Source: Desulfofustis sp. (GTDB lineage: Bacteria > Desulfobacterota > Desulfobulbia > Desulfobulbales > Desulfocapsaceae). Taken from it: 33,445 nt of DNA. This document shows positions 24,088-33,445 of the stretch, in pieces. The notes beneath the pieces are model-generated. The model saw nothing but the letters and a program-made list of their open reading frames with translations, was not told where the DNA came from and made no database searches. The position numbers and the translations under genes are program-made. Location: the NCBI GenBank assembly GCA_013042475.1, contig JABDQA010000198.1, positions 1 to 33,445 of the forward strand, in the 5' to 3' direction. Position 1 is the stretch's first letter; each line of letters starts with the position of its first letter.

Positions 24088-25374
24088 ATGTACAACGAAT
24101 ATTTCGGTTTCCACGAAAACCCGTTTTCCATAGCTCCGGATCCACGCTATCTCTACCTGAGCGAGATGCACCAGGACGGGCTTGCTCACCTCAAATACGG
24201 ATTGTCCTCTGAGGGCTGCATCATCCTCCTGACAGGTGAAGTCGGCACCGGCAAAACCACACTCTGCCGATTTTTTCTCGAACAGCTCGAACCCACTGCA
24301 AATGTGGCCCTTATCATCAACCCATGTATCAGCGCCTTTGAACTGCTGGCTGCCGTTTGCGATGAATTCATGGTAAAGGTGAACGACGACGCTTTCACCA
24401 CCAAGCAGTATCTTGACGCCCTTGATAAATTCCTGCTCGACGCCCATGCAGACAACAACCCAGCCCTACTGGTCATCGACGAGGCTCAGAACCTGGACAA
24501 GGGCGCACTGGAGATGATCCGGCTGCTGACCAATCTGGAAACTAATCGCCAGAAACTGCTGAGGATTTTCCTACTTGGCCAGTCGGAGTTGTCCACCCTG
24601 CTCCTCAGTCCTGACCTGACCCAGGTGAACCAAAGGATAACAGGTAGATTTCAGCTCACAGGAATGCAAGATAATGAGACCGGAGATTACATCACACACC
24701 GGCTCAAAGTTGCTGGAGGTGATGCCGCACAGTTGTTCAGCAGCCGAGCCGTGAAGCGTATCCACCAGTTGACCAGCGGTGTTCCCAGGCTGATCAACAG
24801 CCTTTGCGACCGTTCCCTGATCAGCGCATATGCAGACAGTCAAGAGCGCGTCGACGAATCAATCGTAAAAAGAGCTGCCCGAGAAGTTTTTGGTTTTGAT
24901 CACGCCTCGAAAACTATCGAGGTGCCGGTCAACAGCCTGGTTGCCGGTGTGCTGACTGTGTTGGCCATTGTCCTTGTCTGGGTGGGCACCACCAGTGACA
25001 TTTTTCACCTCAATCTGAGCTCGATCTTGCCTCCCCCACAGAAGAGCGCAACGGCGCCTACCGTGACAACGAAACAGGGATTGTTTAAGAAAGAAGTAAT
25101 TCAGGAGAATGGCGAGCGTGTAGAAAAAGAAGCAGAAGAAGTAGTGGATGTTCAACCCGAAGAAACGTTATTAATCGATATACAGTCGAGGGACACTGCC
25201 GATGAAGAGATTGAGGTTACGCCAACACTTAGCGGTGTAGAGCAATCAGTTGTGAAAACCGATGAAACACCCAGGCAGAACAACATCTTCATAGCCCCGG
25301 TGGAATTTTCGGAAAGACGGGAGCAGGAACCTACAACCAGGATTATGATAAACGCCATAGAAATAAACGAGTGA
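24088..25374 (+). CDS. gspA: GspA/ExeA-like AAA ATPase
   Basis: 428 residues from ATG 24088, where the family's typical N-terminus MYNEYFGFHENPFSIAPDPR begins; the track start 23 codons upstream is not supported. The AAA domain (about 40-270) has Walker A GEVGTGKTTL at 50-57, Walker B ALLVIDEAQNL and a late GVPRLINSLCDRSLI. One membrane helix follows near 295-315 (VAGVLTVLAIVLVWVG), then an acidic, probably periplasmic tail. In Aeromonas, ExeA pairs with ExeB to place the secretin in the cell wall, using a C-terminal peptidoglycan-binding domain. No such domain is evident here, so this is a short form. gspB follows after 34 bp, and gspN is divergent upstream. Confidence 0.87.
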   Translation: MYNEYFGFHENPFSIAPDPRYLYLSEMHQDGLAHLKYGLSSEGCIILLTGEVGTGKTTLCRFFLEQLEPTANVALIINPCISAFELLAAVCDEFMVKVNDDAFTTKQYLDALDKFLLDAHADNNPALLVIDEAQNLDKGALEMIRLLTNLETNRQKLLRIFLLGQSELSTLLLSPDLTQVNQRITGRFQLTGMQDNETGDYITHRLKVAGGDAAQLFSSRAVKRIHQLTSGVPRLINSLCDRSLISAYADSQERVDESIVKRAAREVFGFDHASKTIEVPVNSLVAGVLTVLAIVLVWVGTTSDIFHLNLSSILPPPQKSATAPTVTTKQGLFKKEVIQENGERVEKEAEEVVDVQPEETLLIDIQSRDTADEEIEVTPTLSGVEQSVVKTDETPRQNNIFIAPVEFSERREQEPTTRIMINAIEINE

Positions 25375-25408
25375 CGTCCGCTCAACTACCGCCACACTAT
25401 TTCGAACC

Positions 25409-26008
25409 ATGTCCTACACTCTCGACACCTTGAGAAAATCCGAAGAAGAGCGGCACAAGAGTAATACGAAAGCCGCCGGATCTGGATTTACCTTCGTCAA
25501 AGACACCACCCCGCCGAAAAGAAAATTCGCCTTTGGCCTGATCCTGACCAGTTTCATGCTCCTGGTAGCTATCATTCTCGGTGGAGGTTGGTGGTGGTCA
25601 CAAGTGGATCAGGTAGAATCAACACTCACAACAAATGAGGAACAACCTGCCTTAATCACTGATAATGCAGTTGTTCGACAGGATATTAAAGTCGCTTCTG
25701 CTCCATCCAAGCAAGAGGTTGCAGAGCCGCCTGCTAAAATTAGCCCCTCGCTTAAACTTTCTTCTCAACCTGTCGATGAGATACCTTACCTATCAGAGAT
25801 GAGTGCTGATTTTCAGGCGAAAATGCCGGATCTCACATTCAGCGGTCATGTGTATTCGCCAGAACCTAGCCTGCGCATGATTATGATCAACGATGCAGTA
25901 GTAAGAGAAGGCGATCCCGTCGGTACTGAACTCTCACTCGACGAAATTACTAAGAACGGCGTTGTAATTCGTCACGACGAGACCAGGTTCCGGATAAAGC
26001 TACTCTAA
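25409..26008 (+). CDS. gspB: GspB-like secretion protein
   Basis: 199 residues. The short cytoplasmic N-terminus MSYTLDTLRKSEEERHK is characteristic of the GspB family. A single membrane helix follows (FGLILTSFMLLVAIILGGGW), then a variable linker and the conserved C-terminal domain with MPDLTFSGHVYSPEPSLRMI, NDAVVREGD and a final RFRIKL. GspB/ExeB works with GspA/ExeA, the gene directly upstream, in assembly of the type II secretion outer-membrane secretin. The co-directional spacing of 34 bp indicates one operon. The start follows from the conserved N-terminus; no strong ribosome site is seen. Confidence 0.85.
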   Translation: MSYTLDTLRKSEEERHKSNTKAAGSGFTFVKDTTPPKRKFAFGLILTSFMLLVAIILGGGWWWSQVDQVESTLTTNEEQPALITDNAVVRQDIKVASAPSKQEVAEPPAKISPSLKLSSQPVDEIPYLSEMSADFQAKMPDLTFSGHVYSPEPSLRMIMINDAVVREGDPVGTELSLDEITKNGVVIRHDETRFRIKLL

Positions 26009-26017
26009 TCTTCTGGC

Positions 26018-26040
26018 GCCATGACACACTATGGCTTTTT
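26018..26040 (+). terminator. Probable terminator after gspB
   Basis: GCCAT and ATGGC form a 5-bp stem around GACACACT, followed directly by TTTTT. It starts 10 bp after the gspB stop. The stem is short, so efficiency is uncertain. Confidence 0.5.
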
Positions 26041-26130
26041 GCCACCCAGTATCAAATTGTTATTCACGAGAATTAAGGTATTATATAGACTGTTTTCGCC
26101 CCTGATTTCGAACCAACAGATGAGGTTTCT

Positions 26131-26817
26131 ATGAACCGTCTACACCGCACTATTTTTACCGCTATCGTGTTAGTTTCGATGATTGGTTTCACTTGTTCCG
26201 TGCAAGGCGATGAGGGTTTCGGCATCGATGTCAGAGCCGGCACCATGGGCGTGGGTGCCGAGATAAGTGGATCTCTTTTCCCCCACACCAGGCTCAGAGG
26301 CGGGATCAACTACCTGATCTGGGAGTTCGATTCTACCATTGACGATGTCGACTATACCTTTGAAACCGAATTCAATTCGATCTCTGCACTGCTCGATATC
26401 CACCCGTTTGGCGGCGCCTTCTTCCTGAGCGGTGGGGTTTTCTTCAACAACAACTCGGTCGGCGTGGATGGCTCGCTACCGCCGGAGAGCTTTCCGGCAG
26501 AGTATCAGTCATTCAACTTTCTATCCGATCTTGTCTCCATCACCGGTGATGTAGAGTTCAATCCCGTAGCCCCCTATGTTGGTCTCGGCTGGCGGTCAAA
26601 CAGCAACGACAACGGCTGGGGCATAGGCCTCGAGTTGGGGGTGCTCTACCAGGGTGCACCGGATGTGACAAATCTAAGAGTCAACGCACCTGTTGATGTA
26701 AACGATATCGATGAAGTGCAGCAATTCCTGACCGAACAGGAACGGGAGATAGAGGATGAGTTGAGTTGGTTCCAGTGGTATCCCGTTGCCTCGCTCCTCC
26801 TCACTTACCATTTCTAA
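26131..26817 (+). CDS. Outer-membrane beta-barrel protein, unknown
   Basis: 228 residues. A signal peptide (IFTAIVLVSMIGFTCSVQGD) is followed by alternating beta-strand patterns throughout: FGIDVRAGTMGVGAEISGSL, LRGGINYLIWEF, AFFLSGGVFFNNN and YVGLGWRSN. The chain ends in YHF, the aromatic C-terminus recognised by the outer-membrane assembly machinery. A small 8-stranded barrel is expected. Close relatives are usually annotated as hypothetical or OmpW/porin-like; the cargo is unknown. The ATG at 26131 is preceded by GAGG with 6 nt spacing. It lies downstream of gspA-gspB but behind a likely terminator, so its own promoter is probable. Confidence 0.75.
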   Translation: MNRLHRTIFTAIVLVSMIGFTCSVQGDEGFGIDVRAGTMGVGAEISGSLFPHTRLRGGINYLIWEFDSTIDDVDYTFETEFNSISALLDIHPFGGAFFLSGGVFFNNNSVGVDGSLPPESFPAEYQSFNFLSDLVSITGDVEFNPVAPYVGLGWRSNSNDNGWGIGLELGVLYQGAPDVTNLRVNAPVDVNDIDEVQQFLTEQEREIEDELSWFQWYPVASLLLTYHF

Positions 26818-26871
26818 AAGAAATCTTTCAGCTAATCTGGGCTCCATGAGGTAATTATTTAGGGCCACTAA

Positions 26872-26904
26872 GAGCGTGTCGGGATAACAGTCCAGCACAC
26901 GCTC
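26872..26904. repeat. GAGCGTGT...ACACGCTC inverted repeat
   Basis: A perfect 8-bp inverted repeat with a 17-nt spacer lies in the convergent gap between the barrel protein and the Nudix gene. It may act as a bidirectional terminator. A degenerate half copy of the GGGGACACAA family (AGGGACAAGATAAGTATTGTG) follows directly at 26907. Confidence 0.55.
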
Positions 26905-26941
26905 CTAGGGACAAGATAAGTATTGTGAACCTGTACACTCT

Positions 26942-27493
26942 TCAGGCTGAAACCAGCTCCTGGTCCACACCCAGAAACCGGCACAGCAGTCCGTAGGTAA
27001 AACCCCAGATATAGTAATCGTCCAAGGGGAATACCGGCCTGATCATACCGGGCTGAGGTTCGGCCATACGGTGGTTGTTGAGATCCTTGAAGTCGTCAAC
27101 GGCGAGCCACACATGACGGGCAATTTCCTTTTCTTCGATGGTTATAGCCGGCTGTGCGGGAAGCCAGAACACATACGGCTGAACCAGGATCGGCGCCTTC
27201 ACGTTGCGGCCGGCTCGAGCCGGCGCGCAGGTCTGCTGGAGTGATTCGGGCTCGAGGATGATGCCGGTCTCCTCCCGGACCTCGCGTATGCAGGTCTGGT
27301 AGATGGTGGTGTCCACGATTTCTTTTCTGCCGCCCGGAAAGGCATAATGGCCCGACCAGGGGTCGTACCTGTTCTCGTTTCTCTTGATAAGCAGTAGCGA
27401 CTCCTCGGGACGGCTGCAGACGATGATGCCGACCGCGGCTTCGGGCTGAGCCTTTGAAGAGCTGAATTGGTTGGAGACGGTGCCATAGTTCAT
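26942..27493 (-). CDS. Nudix hydrolase, CoA pyrophosphatase type
   Basis: 183 residues. The Nudix box is visible as FPGGRKEIVDTTIYQT followed by CIREVREETGI, with the REVREE core that binds the metal ion. The first acidic position reads D where the strict consensus has E, as is usual for the CoA-pyrophosphatase (YeaB/NudL-like) group, and LLLIKRN with YAFPGGR also fits. Such enzymes split CoA or its derivatives into 3',5'-ADP and phosphopantetheine or act on related diphosphates. The exact substrate is inferred from family similarity. The ATG at 27493 lacks a strong ribosome site. It is a single gene convergent with the barrel protein. Confidence 0.85.
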   Translation of the reverse strand: MNYGTVSNQFSSSKAQPEAAVGIIVCSRPEESLLLIKRNENRYDPWSGHYAFPGGRKEIVDTTIYQTCIREVREETGIILEPESLQQTCAPARAGRNVKAPILVQPYVFWLPAQPAITIEEKEIARHVWLAVDDFKDLNNHRMAEPQPGMIRPVFPLDDYYIWGFTYGLLCRFLGVDQELVSA

Positions 27494-27764
27494 TAACTAA
27501 CACTATTCAATACAGCCCGCCATTGCAAGGTGCTTATTAAGCCTCGATGATGAACAAGGTCAAAGGACAAATAAGGTCAAATGGGAACACCACAATGACG
27601 ATTGCATTTTATTTTGGGCACAAAAAATGGTACATAATATCGATAATTATTATTAAATAGTATTGATGCATGGCGACATGGGTTCAAAGCGGTAAAGAAG
27701 ATTAGGGCTTGTGTCGTCATTTATTTTTATCGGCTTTTCACCAGATTAACGCCGGAGGTTTAGT
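27494..27764. promoter_or_regulatory. Upstream region of D-lactate dehydrogenase
   Basis: This 271-bp gap between divergent genes is AT-rich towards the right. It carries a direct repeat AAGGTCAAA at 27556 and 27573, 17 bp apart, which could be a regulator site. A run with ATAATATCGATAATTATTATTAAATAG lies at about 27635-27661. The ribosome site GGAGG precedes GTG 27765 and fixes that start. No gene is seen. Confidence 0.4.
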
Positions 27765-30590
<2,826 letters not shown>

Positions 30591-30596
30591 GAAAAA

Positions 30597-30626
30597 GGGG
30601 GCACAATACCCATCGTGTCCCCGTTG
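30597..30626. terminator. GGGGGCAC...GTGTCCCC hairpin between convergent genes
   Basis: GGGGGCAC (30597-30604) pairs with GTGTCCCC (30615-30622), an 8-bp stem with one wobble, in the 42-bp gap between the convergent D-lactate dehydrogenase and GGDEF genes. An A-run precedes it on the plus strand, so it has terminator form for the minus-strand gene. It belongs to the dispersed family. Confidence 0.65.
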
Positions 30627-30632
30627 ATTTCT

Positions 30633-32000
30633 CTACTTCAACGCTACACACCGGTTGCGCCCTTCTACTTTGGCGCGCTGCAGGGCCTTATCGGCGCGCT
30701 GGACGAAAGCCTCAGATTGTTCTGAGGATTGATACAAACTGACCCCAAAGCTGCAGGTCACCTGTTCCTTGATCGAAAAAGTATAGTCTTCAACAAGCTC
30801 CCTAAGTTTTTCTGCGAAAATCCTGCTTTGGTCGAAATCGATGCCCGGTGCCAGGATGGCAAATTCCTCGCTGCCCCAGCGGGCAAAGATATCGGTTCTT
30901 CTGATATTGTCCTTGACCAACGCCACCAGTTCGTTGAGCACCGAGTCTCCCGCCGATCTCCCTAATTTATCATTGATGGCCCTGAAATGGTCGACATCGA
31001 AAATTATCAACGACAGGGGCGTCAGATAACGGTCTGAACGTGACTGCTCCTTGGCCAGTTCTTCATTGAGGTGGGCCCGGTTGTAGGCACCGGTCAATCG
31101 GTCACTCTTATTCTGCTGGTCGATTGTCTTGGTGAGGCTCTCGATCTCCTGCGCATGCTGCTTCTCAGTTTCCTGATACTCTTTAAATAGACCATTGATA
31201 CCGAGCGAAAAAGAGTAGGCCAGAAAAAATGCCACGACCACGCTACTGAGAAAAAGAACGGCAAGAACGGCCACATCAAAAAGTATGGCTCGTTTCTGAG
31301 CCTCCCTGCGTTGCTCGATGAAATGATCGATCGAGTTTAGGTATACACTCTTGGCAACTATCCAGTTCCACTCTGGATCGAGCTTGAAATAGGCCATCTT
31401 TCTACCGGTCTCATCTCCTTCAGAACCATCAGCGGGGGATTTGTTGTACCAATAGGAGACAAAAGATTCGCCACGGTCGCGAATGTCCTTCATGAACACT
31501 TTTCTAAAATCGAGGCCCTTTGCATCCGGAAAATCGGTGGACAGCTGCTGGCCTACCAGATCCGGGCGGGCGGGATTGAACAACATGGTGGCAAAATTGT
31601 CGCCGCCGGACATATCGTGCAGCTTGTAAATGAAGAAGGTATCGGAGCCAAGATCATCGGCCCAGCCAAGTTCATCGATCACCATCTGCTGGAGCAGCTT
31701 TACCTTCGATCCGTCGATCCTCTGCTCTTCTTCAGCAGAGCTCTGGGCCTGATCTGTCTGATTTTCCTGAAGCGATCTGCTGAGCGCCTCGATTCGCACC
31801 AGCAGCCTTTCCACATCGAACTGCAGTTCCTGCTTCTGCCGTTCTATCAGCATCGTCTCAAAGCGCCCGAGTGCCCTTGCTGAAAGCTCATACTTGGTGA
31901 CCACGAAATAGATTCCCACCCCCAAAATAATGAGGCTGATCACCACCACAGCGAGAAAAAAATTGACCTTGGCGATGTTCTGTTCAGTGACGATGCGCAT
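30633..32000 (-). CDS. Membrane diguanylate cyclase with Cache-type sensor
   Basis: 455 residues. Two membrane helices (about 12-34, FFLAVVVISLIILGVGIYFVV, and about 240-265, FDVAVLAVLFLSSVVVAFFL) enclose a periplasmic domain of about 200 residues that looks like a single Cache sensor (GWADDLGSDTFFIYKL, MAYFKLDPEWNWIVAKSVYL). After a coiled linker comes a GGDEF domain with DRLTGAYNRAHLNEEL, LIIFDVDHFRAINDKLG and ARWGSEEFAILAP. The signature motif is GSEEF (376-380) and not GGDEF/GGEEF. The product-inhibition site RxxD is kept as RRTD five residues before it. It should make c-di-GMP in response to a periplasmic ligand if the variant is active. The ATG at 32000 is the natural start ahead of the first helix. 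Confidence 0.88.
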   Translation of the reverse strand: MRIVTEQNIAKVNFFLAVVVISLIILGVGIYFVVTKYELSARALGRFETMLIERQKQELQFDVERLLVRIEALSRSLQENQTDQAQSSAEEEQRIDGSKVKLLQQMVIDELGWADDLGSDTFFIYKLHDMSGGDNFATMLFNPARPDLVGQQLSTDFPDAKGLDFRKVFMKDIRDRGESFVSYWYNKSPADGSEGDETGRKMAYFKLDPEWNWIVAKSVYLNSIDHFIEQRREAQKRAILFDVAVLAVLFLSSVVVAFFLAYSFSLGINGLFKEYQETEKQHAQEIESLTKTIDQQNKSDRLTGAYNRAHLNEELAKEQSRSDRYLTPLSLIIFDVDHFRAINDKLGRSAGDSVLNELVALVKDNIRRTDIFARWGSEEFAILAPGIDFDQSRIFAEKLRELVEDYTFSIKEQVTCSFGVSLYQSSEQSEAFVQRADKALQRAKVEGRNRCVALK

Positions 32001-32055
32001 GAACTCGTGTACGGCAAAGAAATGGCGTGCTTGCCAGCGTTTTCAGAGAAGTTGG

Positions 32056-32113
32056 TTGTGGGAGGCCCCCCACAAACCACTGCAATAATGTTCAATTGTC
32101 CAGTTTCTGGACA
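32056..32113. repeat. Two adjacent inverted repeats upstream of the GGDEF gene
   Basis: TTGTGGG (32056-32062) pairs with CCCACAA (32069-32075), and TGTCCAG (32097-32103) pairs with CTGGACA (32107-32113) around TTT. Both lie within 115 bp upstream of the GGDEF gene start and could be operators or leader structures. A third small repeat, CAGAGATTCCAGTCTCTG, lies at 32215-32232. Confidence 0.5.
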
Positions 32114-32268
32114 GGTAAATACATCAAGCGAAACTATTCCCAAGATATGGGATGTATCTCAACATAACGTCATAATTAATTGAAATAAAGTGAAAAACGA
32201 ACCTAACTTTAGGGCAGAGATTCCAGTCTCTGTTTTCAGCTTGTGAACTCTAAACTCGCAATCCCCAC

Positions 32269-32481
32269 ATGATGCGCAGTCTTATTACAAAAAGATCAGT
32301 GATATCAAGGTCTGTCAAAAACGCTCTGGAGTTGTACGAGGAGATTCGCACCCACAATACTAAGATCGAGGCCCGCCTGGCCGACTGGTTGATCCATGTT
32401 CGATTGCATGCCGACCACATGACTTTTTCCGATCATCCTAAACTGATTAAATGGCGAGACCAGCTTGCCGTGCTCAATTAA
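32269..32481 (+). CDS. Small hypothetical protein
   Basis: 70 residues, helical and rich in charged and histidine residues (ALELYEEIRTHNTKIEARLA, DWLIHVRLHADHMTF). The composition looks like protein and not like an out-of-frame shadow, and nothing lies opposite it. There is no recognisable ribosome site before the ATG pair, so it may be a fragment of a longer lost gene. I do not recognise the family. It is co-directional with the partial HprK-like gene 167 bp downstream; the gap between them is AT-rich with a short direct repeat (AAAATTC twice) and no gene. Confidence 0.35.
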   Translation: MMRSLITKRSVISRSVKNALELYEEIRTHNTKIEARLADWLIHVRLHADHMTFSDHPKLIKWRDQLAVLN

Positions 32482-32648
32482 AAAACTTCGATCTCAAAAT
32501 TCAAAATTCAACCAGATACACAAAATCAAGAAGAAGTTGCCAATCCCGTAGCTTATTAATTTGCGTTTTGAAAGTGTTTAGGATTATTTTCCGTTCTATC
32601 TACGCAACAAAGACACAACCAGCTAATTGAGCTAGATGACTCTCTGAC

Positions 32649-33445
32649 ATGCAGGACTACGGTTTTAAATTTGCGCACACATATTTCTGTCTCTCTTTTC
32701 CAGATGAGTTGGCTGAAGCTGTGAATTTGTTGTTTCGAGAGATTCAGCCTACTGAGCCGGCCCGCAACGAAAAAGCCGTCGAAATAATTCGGGAAGGCAA
32801 AACGGATTCGTACCGCTTCTTGTCGGAGTCAGGTGAATCAGCACCCATCGAGGGAGCCAAGCCAGTACTAGATAAACTGCCATTTTTTATTCAGGATGAA
32901 ATTGCCAAGTCGCTTGAAACGGGAATACTGGTTACAGGCGCGGCTCTGTCAGCTGGAGAACAAGTCATTTTGTTCCCTGGTCAATGGTCTATTGGCAGAA
33001 GCAGACTATTACCATTTCTAATTTCTCAGAAATGGCGGTTCCTCACCGATCTGTGCGCATATAAAGATGAAGACACTACAGAGTGGCATTACCTGAAATT
33101 ACCTCCCGCCATCGACTCTGAATACCTACATCAAGTAACCAGCCTCCTGGGCCGAAGGGTTGAATCATGTCTCCGTGGACAGAGATTGCTTCGTCTCATT
33201 CTAGAGCCTGCGCTATTAAATGATACGGCTGTCGCTCCGGCATTGATGGTCTATCCGGATTTTCATACTGGTGCCGGCTTGACTCTTGATCCTCTGTCCA
33301 CCGAACAAGCAGTTGAAGAACTCACCAAATGTCTCTCACGACCGACTGAAGGTTTTCATGATCAGGCCGGTACGATTGCTCAACAAATGCCGGCCATCAA
33401 ACTTACCTTCGGAAGCACTTCCCAATTTGAGGAACTCGGCTGTGC
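32649..33445 (+). CDS. HprK-like protein with degenerate P-loop, 5' part
   Basis: The track misses this frame because it has no stop before the window ends. ATG 32649, three codons after an in-frame TGA, opens 265 codons with no stop. The middle part aligns by eye with HPr kinase-like proteins: VILFPGQWSIGRSRLLPFLI occupies the place of the usual LLxPGPSGAGKSTL, then WRFLTDLCAY matches the RYLSDD strand, and LTLDPLSTEQAVEELTKCL matches the LxPLSPAEAxxxL region. The Walker A lysine is replaced by arginine and the last threonine by arginine, so phosphotransfer is doubtful. HprK-related proteins commonly occur with PqqD-type chaperones, nucleotidyltransferases and glycan or peptide-modification genes, which may lie to the right. 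The family call is an inference. Confidence 0.55.
   Translation, partial: MQDYGFKFAHTYFCLSFPDELAEAVNLLFREIQPTEPARNEKAVEIIREGKTDSYRFLSESGESAPIEGAKPVLDKLPFFIQDEIAKSLETGILVTGAALSAGEQVILFPGQWSIGRSRLLPFLISQKWRFLTDLCAYKDEDTTEWHYLKLPPAIDSEYLHQVTSLLGRRVESCLRGQRLLRLILEPALLNDTAVAPALMVYPDFHTGAGLTLDPLSTEQAVEELTKCLSRPTEGFHDQAGTIAQQMPAIKLTFGSTSQFEELGC

Noticed and set aside
31940-32143. Minus-strand ORF of 67 aa overlapping the GGDEF gene start
   Set aside because: It overlaps the real start and runs through two inverted repeats; no coding signature.
32496-32512. Short tandem AAAATTCAAAATTC as a functional repeat
   Set aside because: Two copies of a 7-bp AT-rich word in an AT-rich gap are not enough to support a functional element.

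Overview
The window reads as a chromosomal segment of a Gram-negative anaerobe, most likely a sulfate-reducing or related member of Desulfobacterota (Desulfobulbales-like). This is inference from gene content. The supporting genes are an NtrY/NtrX-type pair, a B12-dependent class II ribonucleotide reductase, GspN/GspA/GspB-type secretion accessory genes, a large FAD plus Fe-S D-lactate dehydrogenase, a second CCG-domain Fe-S protein and a selenium-associated-type LysR regulator. No rRNA, tRNA, CRISPR array or complete insertion sequence was recognised.

Layout. 1-3022 (+): 3' end of an NtrY-like kinase, its sigma-54 response regulator, then hemB. 3133-6301 (-): VanZ-like membrane protein, SEC-C zinc-motif protein and nrdJ, whose upstream region carries two NrdR-box-like sites 32 bp apart. 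6552-7150 (-): two adjacent frameshifted genes, one a secreted TPR protein. 7233-8609 (+): MATE transporter. 8953-13878 (-): a ParB-domain protein with a Pro/Glu-rich tail, then a tightly packed operon of sirtuin, MFS transporter, MoxR ATPase and CoxE-like vWA protein. 14385-18474 (+): hybrid histidine kinase, small membrane protein, HAD-like hydrolase and glutaminyl cyclase. 19027-20157 (-): CCG-domain Fe-S protein. 20372-21454 (+): periplasmic vWA-OmpA protein. 21953-22831 (+): LysR regulator. 23024-26008: divergent gspN versus gspA-gspB. 26131-26817 (+): outer-membrane barrel. 26942-27493 (-): Nudix hydrolase. 27765-30590 (+): D-lactate dehydrogenase. 30633-32000 (-): Cache-GGDEF protein. 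32649-end (+): start of an HprK-like protein with a degenerate P-loop.

Two patterns run across the window. First, at least ten intergenic sites carry a family of short hairpins of the form GGGGACACAA...TTGTGTCCCC, often followed by T-runs. They look like REP-type elements, some of which may serve as terminators. Second, most of the gaps longer than 400 bp contain decayed genes that the ORF track misses because of frameshifts or in-frame stops: the TPR gene, a PIN-domain fragment, a membrane protein, a possible M41-protease tail and a small ORF broken at an A-run.

I found no self-evident new defence or biosynthetic system. The best leads are the sirtuin/MFS/MoxR/vWA operon with its non-canonical MIDAS, the degenerate HprK-like protein at the right edge, and the hairpin family.
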